Shown one piece after another: positions 8,397-17,617 of a DNA stretch of 64,000 nt (the stretch's first letter is position 1; the number at the start of each line of letters is the position of its first letter). A program made the position numbers and the translations under genes. This DNA is from Micrococcus porci (GTDB lineage Bacteria; Actinomycetota; Actinomycetes; Actinomycetales; Micrococcaceae): NCBI RefSeq assembly GCF_020097155.1, contig NZ_CP083691.1, positions 2,584,901 through 2,648,900 of the forward strand. The letters are read 5' to 3'. A model generated the notes under the pieces. That model was not told the DNA's origin, ran no database searches, and saw nothing but the letters and a program-made list of their open reading frames with translations.

Positions 8397-11300
8397 ATGA
8401 CGACGCAGCAGTTCCACCCGGCCCGCGCGCCGGCGGCGGCCACGAGCGCCGTGGAGTCCGAGGACCGCGCCCTCTACCCGGTGGAGCCGCCTCCGGCACC
8501 CCGGACCCTCGTCGACATTCTGAAGGCGACCGCGGCGGCCCACCCCGACGCCGTCGCCTTGGAGGGCCATGGCCCCGGCGGCTCGGCGGCGCTGAACTAC
8601 ATGCAGCTGCTGGCGCGGGCGGAGCAGGTCGCCGCACGGCTGCGTGAGGCGGGGATCGGCCCCGGCGACCGGGTCGGTCTCCGCGTGCCCTCGGGCACGA
8701 CGGACCTGTACGTGGCCCTCGTGGCGATCCTGCTGTCGGGCGCGGCGTACGTGCCCGTCGACTGGGACGACCCCGCCTCCCGCGCCGAGACGGTGTTCGG
8801 CGAGGCCGCCGTCGCGTGCGTGATCGGCGAGGGCATGGCGATCACCCCCGTGGACGGCGTCGCCCCGCTGCGCCGGACGGGCGCACCGGGTCTCGAGGAC
8901 GACGCCTGGATCATCTTCACCTCCGGCACCACGGGGCTGCCGAAGGGGGTGGCCATCACCCATCGCAACGCGGCCGCGCTCGTCGACGCCGAGGCGCGGA
9001 TGTACCTCCAGGACGACCCGCTCGGCCCGGGCGACCGTGTGATGGCCGGCCTCGCCGTCAGCTTCGACGCCTCGTGCGAGGAGATGTGGCTGGCCTGGCG
9101 GCACGGCGCGGCCCTGATCGCGGCTCCGCGCGAGGTCGTCCGGTCGGGTCCGGACCTCGGCGCGTGGATCGCACAGAAGCGGCTCACCGCCATCTCCACC
9201 GTCCCGACGCTCGCGGCCCTCTGGCCGGACGACTCGCTGGTCGGCATCCGCCTGCTCATCTTCGGCGGCGAGGCGTGCCCGCCCGAGCTCGTGGCGCGCC
9301 TGGCGACGCAGGACCGCGAACTCTGGAACACCTACGGCCCCACCGAAGCCACCGTGATCGCCTCCGGCGCGATCCTGCGCCCGGGCCAGGAGGTCCGGAT
9401 CGGCCTGCCCGTGCCGGGCTGGAAGCTGGCCGTCGTGGACCCGGAGGGCAGGCCGGTGCGCTGGGGCGAGGCGGGTGAACTCGTGATCGGCGGGGTCGGA
9501 CTGGGCCGCTATCTGGACCCGGAGAAGGACGCCGAGAAATACGCCCCGCTGGCGGCCCTGGGGTGGGACCGGTGCTACCGGACCGGGGACATGGTGGTCG
9601 CGGAACCCGAGGGCCTGGTGTTCGCCGGCCGCATCGACGACCAGGTGAAGATCAGCGGCAAGCGCATCGAGCTCGGGGAGGTGGACGCCCACCTGACCGC
9701 CATGCCCGGAGTCCGGGCCGGGGCCGCCGCGGTGCAGCTCACGGATTCCGGGACCGCGGTGCTCGTGGGCTACCTGATGCCGGAGAAGGGCGTCGAGCTG
9801 GATCTGCCCCGCATCCGCGAGCTCATGGGCGAGCGGCTGCCCGGCGGCGTGGTCCCCACCCTCGCCGTCGTGGACGAGCTGCCGATGAAGTCCTCCGGCA
9901 AGGTCGACCGCACAGCGCTGCCGTGGCCGCTGCCGTTCGACGCCGGTGAGGCCCCGCCGCTGCCCGAGGACCTGCGCTGGCTCGCAGAGCGGTGGACCGC
10001 CGTGCTCGGCCCGGCGCCCTTGACGCCCGAGTCCGACTTCTTCGCCCTCGGCGGCAGCTCCGTGGCCGTGGCCCACCTCGTCACCGCACTGCGCGAGCAC
10101 CACCCGCAGCTCGAGTTCCCGCAGGTGTACGCCAACCCCACCCTGGCCGGGATGGCGGACCTCCTGGCCGGCATGGCGGACTCCGGGCCCCGTGTCGAAC
10201 GGCGGCAGCCGGCCGCGATGCCGCGCTTCACCGGCCCGGCGCAGATCGCCTGGGTGACGGCCCTGACCGGGGTCGCCGGTCTGCGCTACGTGGCCGGAGC
10301 GACCGTGGCGATCTGGGCGCTGGGCCAGTTCTTCGGGGCCGGCTGGGTGGTCACGCCGCCGGTGCTGCCGACGCTGATCGCCTGGGCCGTGCTGTTCTCC
10401 GTCCCCGGGCGGCTCTACGGCACCGCGCTCGTCGTGCGAGTGCTGAACGCCGGGCTGCGGCCGGGCCGCTACCGCCGCGGTGGCCTCACCCACCTGCGGG
10501 TGTGGGCCGCGGACCGGGCGATCGCCACGGCGAGGCTGGAATACCTGCTCGGGGGGCCTGCAGCCTCGCACGTCCACCGCGTGTTCGGCACTCGGGTCGG
10601 CAGCGGCGCCCACCTGGATCACATGCCCTCGGCCACCGGCCTGGTGCGGATCGGCCACGGCGTCAGCGTGGGCGCCGAGGCGGACCTGCACGGCCACTGG
10701 GTCGAGGCCGGCACGTTCGTCCTGGGTGAGATCGTGGTCGGCGACCACGCCCGCATCGGTGCACGCAGCATCGTGCTGCCCGGCGTGCGGGTGGGCTCCT
10801 GGGCGGAGATCCAGGCCGGTTCTCGGGTGGCGTCCTCGGTCCCGGCCCACGAGTACTGGGGCGGCTCCCCGCTGCGCCGGCTGGGGGAGGCCGGCGTCAC
10901 GTGGCCCTCGGAGGACCCGCGGGCGGCCCGGGGCGTCCGCGCATGGCCGGTGGCCCTGGCCGCGGCGGGCCAGATGTTCACGCTGGCCGTCCTCGCCCTG
11001 CTGCCCATGGTCGCCCTGCTGCCCTGGGTGGTGCTGGTGCTGAGCCCGCTGCGCGGGGCGACCGACTTCCGGGACGTCCTCCCCGTGATGGCGCTGTGGG
11101 TCCCGGTGGTGGTGGTCCTGGCCGTGCCCACCTGGTTCCTTCTGGTCTCGGCCTTCGTCCGGCTGCTCGCCCCCCTCGTCAAGCCAGGCTTCTATCCCGT
11201 GCACTCGCTCCAGGCGTGGGCGGCGTGGAGCATCCAGAACGTCATGCGCCGCACCCTGATCGGCACCTATCCCGTCTACGCCTCCTCGGCCACCCCCTGG

Positions 11301-12506
11301 CTCATGCGGCTGATGGGCGCGCGGATCGGCCGGAACGTGGAGATCTCCACGGTGGAGGCGATCCCCCACCTGACGGTCGTGGAGGACGGGGCCTTCCTGG
11401 CCGACCACTCCATGGCCGCCGTGCCCCGCGTCGGACGCGGATGGGTCCACATCGGCTCCACGGTGATCGGTCGCGGCTCCTTCGTCGGCAACTCGGCGAT
11501 CGTCGGGCCGGACCGCGATCTGCCGGACGACGCCCTGGTGGCGGTCCTGGGCGTCTCCCCCCACCGGCCCGCACCGGGCACGTCCTGGCTGGGCCGCAGC
11601 CCCACGGCCATCCCCCGCGTGAAGGTGGCGGCCGACGCCGCGGCCACCTTCGCACCGCCCCGGCGTCTCAAGGCCGCCCGCTGGGCGGTGGAGCTGTGCC
11701 GCTTCGTGCCCGCCTTCATCGTGGGCTGGCTGGACATCGCCGTGGTCTACTTCCTCGCCACCGTGTACATGGGCGCCTCGGGCCAGGGCTCGGACCCGCT
11801 GCGCGGCGTCGTCGTCGCCACCGTGGCATCCCTGCCGGCGGCGGTGGCCGCCGCGCTCATCGCCTCGGCGATGCCGGTGCTGTTCAAGTGGGCGCTGGTG
11901 GGCGAGTTCGTCCCCCAGGACCGCCCCCTGTTCTCCTCGTTCGTCTGGCGCAACGAGCTGATGGACGCCTTCGTCGAGGTGCTGGCGGTCCCCTCACTGA
12001 TCCGCATCGGCCTGGGCTCCCCCGTGCTGACCATGTGGGCGCGGTGGATGGGCGTGGAGATCGGCCGGAACGCGTGGGTGGAGTCCTGGTGGCTGCCGGA
12101 GACGGACCTGGTCTCGATCGCGGACAACGCGACGGTGAACCGCGGGACCGTGCTGCAGACCCACCTGTTCCACGACCGGGTGATGACGATGCAGCCGGTC
12201 CGGCTGGACGAGGGCGCGACCCTCGGGCCCAACTCCTTCATGCTCCCGGGCTCCAGCCTGGGCCCGTGTGCCACCGTGCGGCCGGGCTCGCTCGTGCTGC
12301 GGGAGGACGCGGTCCCCGGGCACTCGGACTGGTCCGGCAACCCGATCCGGGCGGTGCAGGACGCCCCCGCGGCCGCGGCCACCGGTGACACCGCGACCCG
12401 CGCTCGTGCCCGCGCCGATCACCTGGACGCGGACGAGCGCCCGCAGACCGGGCCGATCCCGGTCGTCGCCACGAGCACCCCTGCACGAGAGGAGCCGACG
12501 TCGTGA
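8397..12506 (+). CDS. Pls/PosA-type membrane homopolyamino-acid synthetase (NRPS-like)
   Basis: 1369 residues. Order seen: adenylation domain (about 25-530) with IIFTSGTTGLPKG, WNTYGPTEAT, YRTGDMV, GRIDDQVKISGKRIELGEVD and the Lys of MKSSGKVDR; carrier domain with the phosphopantetheine Ser in FALGGSSVA near 551; then three pairs of membrane helices (about 615-690, 855-930, 1100-1175), each followed by a soluble domain with hexapeptide-like turns. No normal condensation, epimerase or thioesterase domain is present. This is the build of epsilon-poly-L-lysine synthetase and of the terminal-domain NRPS family. Aligning to GrsA by eye gives pocket residues D-A-E-S-I-G-T-V-I plus Lys, which resembles lysine codes. 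AAGGAG lies 9 bases before the ATG. Product and substrate are inference. Confidence 0.88.
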   Translation: MTTQQFHPARAPAAATSAVESEDRALYPVEPPPAPRTLVDILKATAAAHPDAVALEGHGPGGSAALNYMQLLARAEQVAARLREAGIGPGDRVGLRVPSGTTDLYVALVAILLSGAAYVPVDWDDPASRAETVFGEAAVACVIGEGMAITPVDGVAPLRRTGAPGLEDDAWIIFTSGTTGLPKGVAITHRNAAALVDAEARMYLQDDPLGPGDRVMAGLAVSFDASCEEMWLAWRHGAALIAAPREVVRSGPDLGAWIAQKRLTAISTVPTLAALWPDDSLVGIRLLIFGGEACPPELVARLATQDRELWNTYGPTEATVIASGAILRPGQEVRIGLPVPGWKLAVVDPEGRPVRWGEAGELVIGGVGLGRYLDPEKDAEKYAPLAALGWDRCYRTGDMVVAEPEGLVFAGRIDDQVKISGKRIELGEVDAHLTAMPGVRAGAAAVQLTDSGTAVLVGYLMPEKGVELDLPRIRELMGERLPGGVVPTLAVVDELPMKSSGKVDRTALPWPLPFDAGEAPPLPEDLRWLAERWTAVLGPAPLTPESDFFALGGSSVAVAHLVTALREHHPQLEFPQVYANPTLAGMADLLAGMADSGPRVERRQPAAMPRFTGPAQIAWVTALTGVAGLRYVAGATVAIWALGQFFGAGWVVTPPVLPTLIAWAVLFSVPGRLYGTALVVRVLNAGLRPGRYRRGGLTHLRVWAADRAIATARLEYLLGGPAASHVHRVFGTRVGSGAHLDHMPSATGLVRIGHGVSVGAEADLHGHWVEAGTFVLGEIVVGDHARIGARSIVLPGVRVGSWAEIQAGSRVASSVPAHEYWGGSPLRRLGEAGVTWPSEDPRAARGVRAWPVALAAAGQMFTLAVLALLPMVALLPWVVLVLSPLRGATDFRDVLPVMALWVPVVVVLAVPTWFLLVSAFVRLLAPLVKPGFYPVHSLQAWAAWSIQNVMRRTLIGTYPVYASSATPWLMRLMGARIGRNVEISTVEAIPHLTVVEDGAFLADHSMAAVPRVGRGWVHIGSTVIGRGSFVGNSAIVGPDRDLPDDALVAVLGVSPHRPAPGTSWLGRSPTAIPRVKVAADAAATFAPPRRLKAARWAVELCRFVPAFIVGWLDIAVVYFLATVYMGASGQGSDPLRGVVVATVASLPAAVAAALIASAMPVLFKWALVGEFVPQDRPLFSSFVWRNELMDAFVEVLAVPSLIRIGLGSPVLTMWARWMGVEIGRNAWVESWWLPETDLVSIADNATVNRGTVLQTHLFHDRVMTMQPVRLDEGATLGPNSFMLPGSSLGPCATVRPGSLVLREDAVPGHSDWSGNPIRAVQDAPAAAATGDTATRARARADHLDADERPQTGPIPVVATSTPAREEPTS

Positions 12507-13948
12507 CCCCGAAGCATCGTCAGGACCCGTTGGCCGAGCCGCCCGAGGGTGACTTCACCGAGGCACGGCCCGCCCCCGGACGACGTCCGTCGCGCACCCC
12601 GTGGACGGACATCTCCCGCCGACGCGCGGACGCGGCCCCGGATACGGCGGCGCCCCCGCCGCCACCGCCCCCACCCGGCAAGGTCGGCCATCGGGATGCC
12701 CCGCCGGTCAGCTGGCGGACCCAGGCGCTGCGCTCGGCCCGGCGCCTGCACGGCCTGGACCTGGCCCGGTTCCTCGCCCTCGCCGGGATGATGGCCGTGC
12801 ACGTGTGGGCGGACGCCATCGACGACCGCGGCCTCGGCGGATTCATCGGCACGGTGGTGGCCGGCAACGCGGCCGCGGTCTTCGCGTTCCTGGCCGGCAT
12901 CACCCTGATCTTCCTCTCCGGGGGGAGCCGCGGCGCCCGGGGACGGGACCTGCAGCGGGCGCGCGTCGCGATCGCCGTCCGCGCCGTCATGCTGCTCGTG
13001 ATCGGCCTCGGGCTGAACCTGATCGACTTCCCGGCGTACGACATCCTCCCCTACTACGCGATGCTGTTCCTGCTGGCGATCCCGCTGCTGGGGCTCGGGC
13101 CCGCGGCGCTGGCCCTGTGCGCGGCGGCCGCCCTGCTGACCGGGCCGGTGCTGCGCATGGTCCTGGTCTCCACCGGCACACCGGTGCCGGGCTTCGACCC
13201 CACCCTCATCTCCCTCTTCGCCCGGCCCGGCCCGACCCTCATCCAGCTCTTCGTGACCGGCACCTACCCGGCGATCACCTGGATGGCGTATGTGTGCGCC
13301 GGCATGGCGGCGGCTCGCCTCAACCTCTTCGACCGCCAACGCCAGGCCTTCGTGGCGGTCGGCGGGCTCGCCGCCACCGGGGTGGCCGCGGGCCTGAGCT
13401 GGGCCGCCCTGCACGTCTGGGACGGCCGCGAGCGCATCGCCGAGGTGACCGGCATCCGGCCCGACCTCGTGGAGCTGCGGGCCTCCCGCGGCCTCAGCGC
13501 GGAGATGCTCTCGACCACCCCGTGGTGGCTGGCCGCCCGGGGACCCCACCTGGACACGCCGCTGTCCACGCTGCATGCCGTGGGCGTGGCCGCGGCGGTG
13601 GTCGGCTTCGTCCTGATGCTGACGTCGGGCCTGATGCGCCCCGACGGCTCCCTGCCCGCCTGGACGGAGCCCCTGCGCGCGGCCGGGTCGATGTCCCTGA
13701 CGGTGTACGTCTCGCACCTGCTGCTCCTGACCGTGCCCGGGTGGGAGGAGCGGCGGGGGTGGTTCTTCGTGGGTCAGCTGGTGCTGCTGGTGTCCTTCGC
13801 GACCCTGTGGCGGCGGGTGTCCGCCCAGGGTCCGCTGGAGACCGTCGTCTCCCGCGTCCCCAAGGCGGTGGCCCGGGCCCTCGTCCCCGGTCGGCCCGCC
13901 GGGGCGGGGCCGGACTACGAGCCGCTCGAGGCCGCCGACCCCCGCTGA
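12503..13948 (+). CDS. Multi-pass membrane acetyltransferase-like protein (HGSNAT/DUF1624 type)
   Basis: 481 residues. A disordered N-terminus with an eight-proline run (about 52-59) precedes RRLHGLDLARFLALAGMMAVH near residue 80, the opening motif of the heparan-alpha-glucosaminide N-acetyltransferase-like/DUF1624 membrane family, with the conserved His ending helix 1. About ten helices follow, closing with SLTVYVSHLLLL. The GTG start at 12503 overlaps the synthetase stop codon (GTGA), and GGAG lies upstream, so the two genes are translationally coupled. It may modify or move the polymer made by the synthetase, or acylate a wall glycan. This partnership is inferred from the overlap only. Confidence 0.75.
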   Translation: MTPKHRQDPLAEPPEGDFTEARPAPGRRPSRTPWTDISRRRADAAPDTAAPPPPPPPPGKVGHRDAPPVSWRTQALRSARRLHGLDLARFLALAGMMAVHVWADAIDDRGLGGFIGTVVAGNAAAVFAFLAGITLIFLSGGSRGARGRDLQRARVAIAVRAVMLLVIGLGLNLIDFPAYDILPYYAMLFLLAIPLLGLGPAALALCAAAALLTGPVLRMVLVSTGTPVPGFDPTLISLFARPGPTLIQLFVTGTYPAITWMAYVCAGMAAARLNLFDRQRQAFVAVGGLAATGVAAGLSWAALHVWDGRERIAEVTGIRPDLVELRASRGLSAEMLSTTPWWLAARGPHLDTPLSTLHAVGVAAAVVGFVLMLTSGLMRPDGSLPAWTEPLRAAGSMSLTVYVSHLLLLTVPGWEERRGWFFVGQLVLLVSFATLWRRVSAQGPLETVVSRVPKAVARALVPGRPAGAGPDYEPLEAADPR

Positions 13949-13964
13949 GCCGCGCCGGGCCGCC

Positions 13965-15335
13965 TCAGACCTCCGGGGCCTCCCCGAGGTGGCTCGGCGC
14001 CCACATCGCCAGGCGGGTCTGCACCACGACGACGTTCGGCCCGTCCGCCTGGAACGCGCGCTCGAGCGCGCCGCGCACGTCCTCCACTCCCACCGTCTCG
14101 GCGGGCACGCCGAAGGAGGCGGCGAGGGCCTGGAAGTCCGGCCGGTCGAGCTCGGTGGCCGTGGCCTTGCCGAACGCGCCCTCCATGTACTCGCGCAGGA
14201 TGCCGTACCCGCCGTCGTCGATGATCAGCCACGTCACGTCGACGTCGTGCTGGCGCGCGGCGGCCAGCTCGGCGAGCGAGTACATGGCCGAGCCGTCGCC
14301 GGCGACGGCGAGCACGCGCCCGTCGATCCCGGTGCGTCCCTGGTGGGCCAGGCCCACCGCGCCGCCGAACGCGGCCGGGAACCCGTAGCCGAGTCCCCCG
14401 GCGCCCTGCGCCGAGTGGAACTCGCCGTCCTGCGCGTCCCAGCAGTTCCATGCCCAGTAGGCGGCGATGGTCATGTCCCAGTACGTCTGCATGGTCGACG
14501 GGACGGCGGCGCGGATGTCCGCCAGGAGCCGGCGCTCCACGCCGAGGTCCTGGGCGTCGAGGCGGGCGGTGATGCGCGCGTTGACGTCGGCGACCACCTC
14601 GGCGGGGGTGCGGCCGTGCCAGACGGCGGCGTCCCGCGCCACCGAGCCCGACTCGCGCAGGGCGGCGGCGAGGGCCTGGAGCGCCTGGCCGGCGTCGGCC
14701 CGGACGCCGAGGGTGGGGTGGTTGGTCTCGAGGACGCGCGGCTCGGCGTCGACCTGGATGAGGCGGCCGCGGGGCTCGAGCGTGAAGTAGTTGGAGGTGA
14801 CCTCGCCGAGCGAGGAGCCGACGACGAGGAGCACCTCGGCGTCCTCGAGCAGGTCCGTGACGAGGCGGTCCTCGACCCAGCCGCCGAGGCTGAGCGGGTG
14901 TTCCCACGGGAAGGCGGTGTTGCCGCCCGGCGAGCAGACCACGGGGGCCTGGAGCAGCTCCGCGACCTCCCGCAGGCTCTCCATCGCGGCCCGGCCGGAG
15001 CGGCGCACACCGCCGCCGGCCACGATCGCCACCCGCCCGGCCCCGCGCAGCCAGCGCACGACCTCGGCCACGAGCTCGGCGCGCGGCGGATGGTCGTAGG
15101 GCACGGCCCGGGCGTCCTGCACCGGGGGCACCATGACCTCGCCGAGCAGCACGTCCTGCGGGATCTCCACCCACACCGGCCCCTGCGGCACGGTGACGGC
15201 CTCGGCCCACGCGTCCTGGATGGCCGAGGGGATGCCCGAGGCGTGGTGGACCGTGAACTGGGCCTTGGTGACGCCGCGGCCCGAGAGCGTCTCTGACCGG
15301 GAATTCCGGGGCCTGCGGTCCTCCAATGCCCGCAC
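13965..15335 (-). pseudogene. Thiamine-diphosphate enzyme missing its N-terminal domain
   Basis: 456 residues can be read, against about 550-600 for acetolactate synthase or benzoylformate decarboxylase relatives. Homology begins at GVTKAQFTVHHASGIPSAI, a point about 110-130 residues into normal members. The whole pyrimidine-binding half, with the catalytic Glu that activates ThDP, is absent. The central domain (VAIVAGGGVRRSG, LLVVGSSLGEV) and the pyrophosphate-binding domain are present (GDGSAMY then DDGGYGI, with Asp where Asn is usual). The first 20 or so residues look like non-coding sequence. The next gene upstream is fdhA on the other strand, so the missing part is not nearby. It is probably a 5'-deleted pseudogene; an independent partner subunit is the alternative. 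Confidence 0.7.
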
Positions 15336-15495
15336 GATGGCCGAGGCCAGGCGGTGCGGCGGCGGGCAACCCTTCCCGCGGGCTCGCCCCGGCCCCTAGT
15401 GTCTCCGTACAGCCCGGGACCGGGACTCCCCCTCGGGTTCGCCCCGTCTCTCGCCCCGTCGGGGGCGTCGTTGGAGACAGAAAGGCAACAGTTTC

Positions 15496-16689
15496 ATGAC
15501 CACCAAGAACCGCGCCGTGGCATTCCACGGCATCAAGGACGTGCGCGTCGACGAGCTGGACTTCCCCAAGCTGGAGATGCCCGACGGCTCCGCTGCCCCG
15601 CACGGCGTCATCCTCAAGATCGTCGCCACCAACATCTGCGGCAGCGACCTGCACATCTACCGCGGCTCCTTCCCCGTGCCCGAGGGCATGGTGCTGGGTC
15701 ACGAGATGACCGGCCAGGTGCTGGAGGTCGGCAGCGACGTCCAGTTCCTGAAGGAGGGCGACCTCGTCTCCGTGCCGTTCAACGTGGCCTGCGGCCGCTG
15801 CCGCAACTGCCGCGCCGGCCACACCGAGATCTGTGAGACCGCCAACCCGGAGCAGGCGTGCGCCGCCTACGGCTTCAATCTGGGCAACTTCCAGGGCGGA
15901 CAGGCCGAGTACCTGTTCGTGCCGTACGCCGACTTCCAGCTGCTGCGCTTCCCGGACCAGGAGCAGGCGATGGAGAAGATCCTGGATCTGGCCGTGCTCT
16001 CGGACATCCTCCCCACGGCGTTCCACGGTCTCATGGCGGCCGGCGCCAAGCCCGGCTCCACCGTCTACATCGCCGGCGCCGGCCCCGTGGGCCGGTGCGC
16101 CGCGGCCGCCGCTCGACTGCTGGGCGCCTCGTGCATCATCGTGGGCGACCAGGACGCCTCGCGGCTGGAGCTGGTGCGCAAGCACGGCTGCGAGACCATC
16201 GACCTCTCCGTCACGGAGAACCTGCAGGACGCCGTGAACGACATCCTCGGCGAGCCGATGGTGGACTGCGCGGTGGACTACGTCGGCTCCGAGGCCCACG
16301 GCCTGGGCTCCGAGTCCGATGAGATGCAGCCGATCGCCGCCGTGAACCAGGTCCTGGACATCACCCGTCCGGGCGGCGCCACGGGCATCATCGGCATCTA
16401 CGGGCCGGACCCGATCGCGGAGACGAAGGCCGAGCAGGAGGGCACCTTCCCGGTGGACTTCGGCAAGGCCTGGATCAAGTCGCCCCACATCATCGGCGGA
16501 CAGGCGCCCATCATGCGCTACAACCGCCAGCTGATGATGTCGATCCTGTGGGACCGGATGCCGTACCTGACGGAGATGGTCAACCCGCGCGTGATCAGCC
16601 TGGACGAGGCACCCCAGGCCTACGCGGAGTTCGACCAGGGCTCCGTGGACAAGTTCATCATCGACCCCCACGGCATGATCGCCCGCTGA
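15496..16689 (+). CDS. fdhA: Glutathione-independent formaldehyde dehydrogenase
   Basis: 397 residues of the zinc medium-chain dehydrogenase family. TNICGSDLHIYRG carries the catalytic zinc Cys, GHEMTGQVLEVG follows, and CGRCRNCRAGHTEIC (about 99-113) is the four-Cys structural zinc lobe. GAGPVGRCAAAAARLLGA near 195 is the NAD fold. The extra segment with YVGSEAHGLGSE and the long C-terminal loop match the Pseudomonas putida-type formaldehyde dehydrogenase, which keeps NAD bound and oxidises formaldehyde to formate without a thiol cofactor. AAAGG is 9 bases before the ATG. It has its own terminator and looks monocistronic. A related formaldehyde dismutase activity cannot be excluded. Confidence 0.92.
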   Translation: MTTKNRAVAFHGIKDVRVDELDFPKLEMPDGSAAPHGVILKIVATNICGSDLHIYRGSFPVPEGMVLGHEMTGQVLEVGSDVQFLKEGDLVSVPFNVACGRCRNCRAGHTEICETANPEQACAAYGFNLGNFQGGQAEYLFVPYADFQLLRFPDQEQAMEKILDLAVLSDILPTAFHGLMAAGAKPGSTVYIAGAGPVGRCAAAAARLLGASCIIVGDQDASRLELVRKHGCETIDLSVTENLQDAVNDILGEPMVDCAVDYVGSEAHGLGSESDEMQPIAAVNQVLDITRPGGATGIIGIYGPDPIAETKAEQEGTFPVDFGKAWIKSPHIIGGQAPIMRYNRQLMMSILWDRMPYLTEMVNPRVISLDEAPQAYAEFDQGSVDKFIIDPHGMIAR

Positions 16690-16711
16690 GCGGTCCGCCT
16701 CCGGAGGCACG

Positions 16712-16751
16712 ACGGCGCCCCTCACCTGCCCGCGCAGGTGAGGGGCGCCGT
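16712..16751 (+). terminator. Hairpin terminator after fdhA
   Basis: A perfect 18-base inverted repeat (16712-16729 with 16734-16751) around a CCGC loop, 23 bases after the fdhA stop. It also lies just beyond the DUF202 stop of the opposing transcript, so it may serve both. No U-run follows. Confidence 0.8.
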
Positions 16752-16764
16752 CGTCGTCCGCGGA

Positions 16765-17088
16765 TCAGGCCGCGTGCAGCAGCGTGGCGGTGATCCCGAG
16801 GACCGCCAAGCCCACCACCAGCGCGACCATGCAGGCCACCGACGCCAGGGCCGGCCGGGCCTGCTCCCGCGCGATCCCGTCCGCCTGCGCCACATAGCGC
16901 CGGCGCTGCGTGGCCAGCACCGCCGCCCCGCCGACGGCCGCCACCACCGCAGGCCCGAACGCCCACGCGCCGACGGCCGGCCACCACCTCAGGAACGTGA
17001 GGCTGAGGACGCCCAGCGCCAGGACCGTGCGGCCCCAGCTCATCACGGTGCGCTCGGGCTGCAGCCCGGGGTCGTGGTGCAGGCGCAT
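16765..17088 (-). CDS. DUF202-family small membrane protein
   Basis: 107 residues with three hydrophobic helices (about 20-40, 45-63, 85-106) and a basic RRRY loop between the second and third. MSWGRTVLALGVLSLTFLRW near residue 16 is the DUF202 pattern in which an Arg enters helix 1. It starts 4 bases after the stop of the upstream, longer DUF202 gene, so the pair is one operon. The biochemical function is unknown. A shorter start at the Met before SWGRT would remove an acidic/His leader and is possible. Confidence 0.7.
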   Translation of the reverse strand: MRLHHDPGLQPERTVMSWGRTVLALGVLSLTFLRWWPAVGAWAFGPAVVAAVGGAAVLATQRRRYVAQADGIAREQARPALASVACMVALVVGLAVLGITATLLHAA

Positions 17089-17092
17089 CGCC

Positions 17093-17512
17093 TCAGCCCC
17101 GCGGCAGGACGACGGCGAGCATCAGCACCACGACGGCGAGGACGACACCCCCCGCGAGGACCGGGACGATCAGTGGCAGCGGCAGCGGACGGCCGCGGCG
17201 CATCGCGCGCTCCACCCGGAGCCATCGCGCACCCGCGCCCAGGGCGAGCAGCGCCGCCAGGACGAGCAGCACCGTGCTCAGCGCCACCCGAACCGGTGGC
17301 GCGAAGAGGGCTCCGGTGAACGCCTCCACCGCGACCCCGCCGGCCAGCAGCGCCAGAGCCGTCCGGACCCAGGCCAGGAACGTACGCTCGTTGGCGAGCG
17401 TGAACCGGGGGTCCGGCTCGTCCCCACCCGCCAGGAGGCGGTGCTGCCAGGCCGGCCGGCCGCCGTCGTACGCGGCGGCCTCGGGGCCGTCGGGGGTCTC
17501 CGCTGCGTCCAT
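17093..17512 (-). CDS. YidH-like DUF202 membrane protein
   Basis: 139 residues. FTLANERTFLAWVRTALALLAGGVA (about residues 37-61) is the diagnostic DUF202/YidH signature, followed by two more helices and a basic loop RWLRVERAMRRGRP. It is an inner-membrane protein of unknown function. The start at 17512 has no ribosome site, but TACCAT (17519-17524, reverse strand) lies 6 bases upstream, so translation may be leaderless. It is divergent from the VIT1-type metal transporter 105 bases away. Confidence 0.85.
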   Translation of the reverse strand: MDAAETPDGPEAAAYDGGRPAWQHRLLAGGDEPDPRFTLANERTFLAWVRTALALLAGGVAVEAFTGALFAPPVRVALSTVLLVLAALLALGAGARWLRVERAMRRGRPLPLPLIVPVLAGGVVLAVVVLMLAVVLPRG

Positions 17513-17518
17513 GCGGCC

Positions 17519-17524
17519 ATGGTA
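17519..17524 (-). promoter_or_regulatory. Pribnow-like TACCAT, 6 bases before ATG
   Basis: On the reverse strand TACCAT ends 6 bases before the DUF202 start at 17512, with no ribosome site between, consistent with a leaderless transcript. Confidence 0.45.
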
Positions 17525-17617
17525 GCGGCGGCGTAGACTGGCCGGTCGAGCGCGCCCAGCCGCCGCGGCCCGCGACGGCGGCGCCCCATCCGCATCCCGC
17601 CCGTCCGATGGAGCCCC

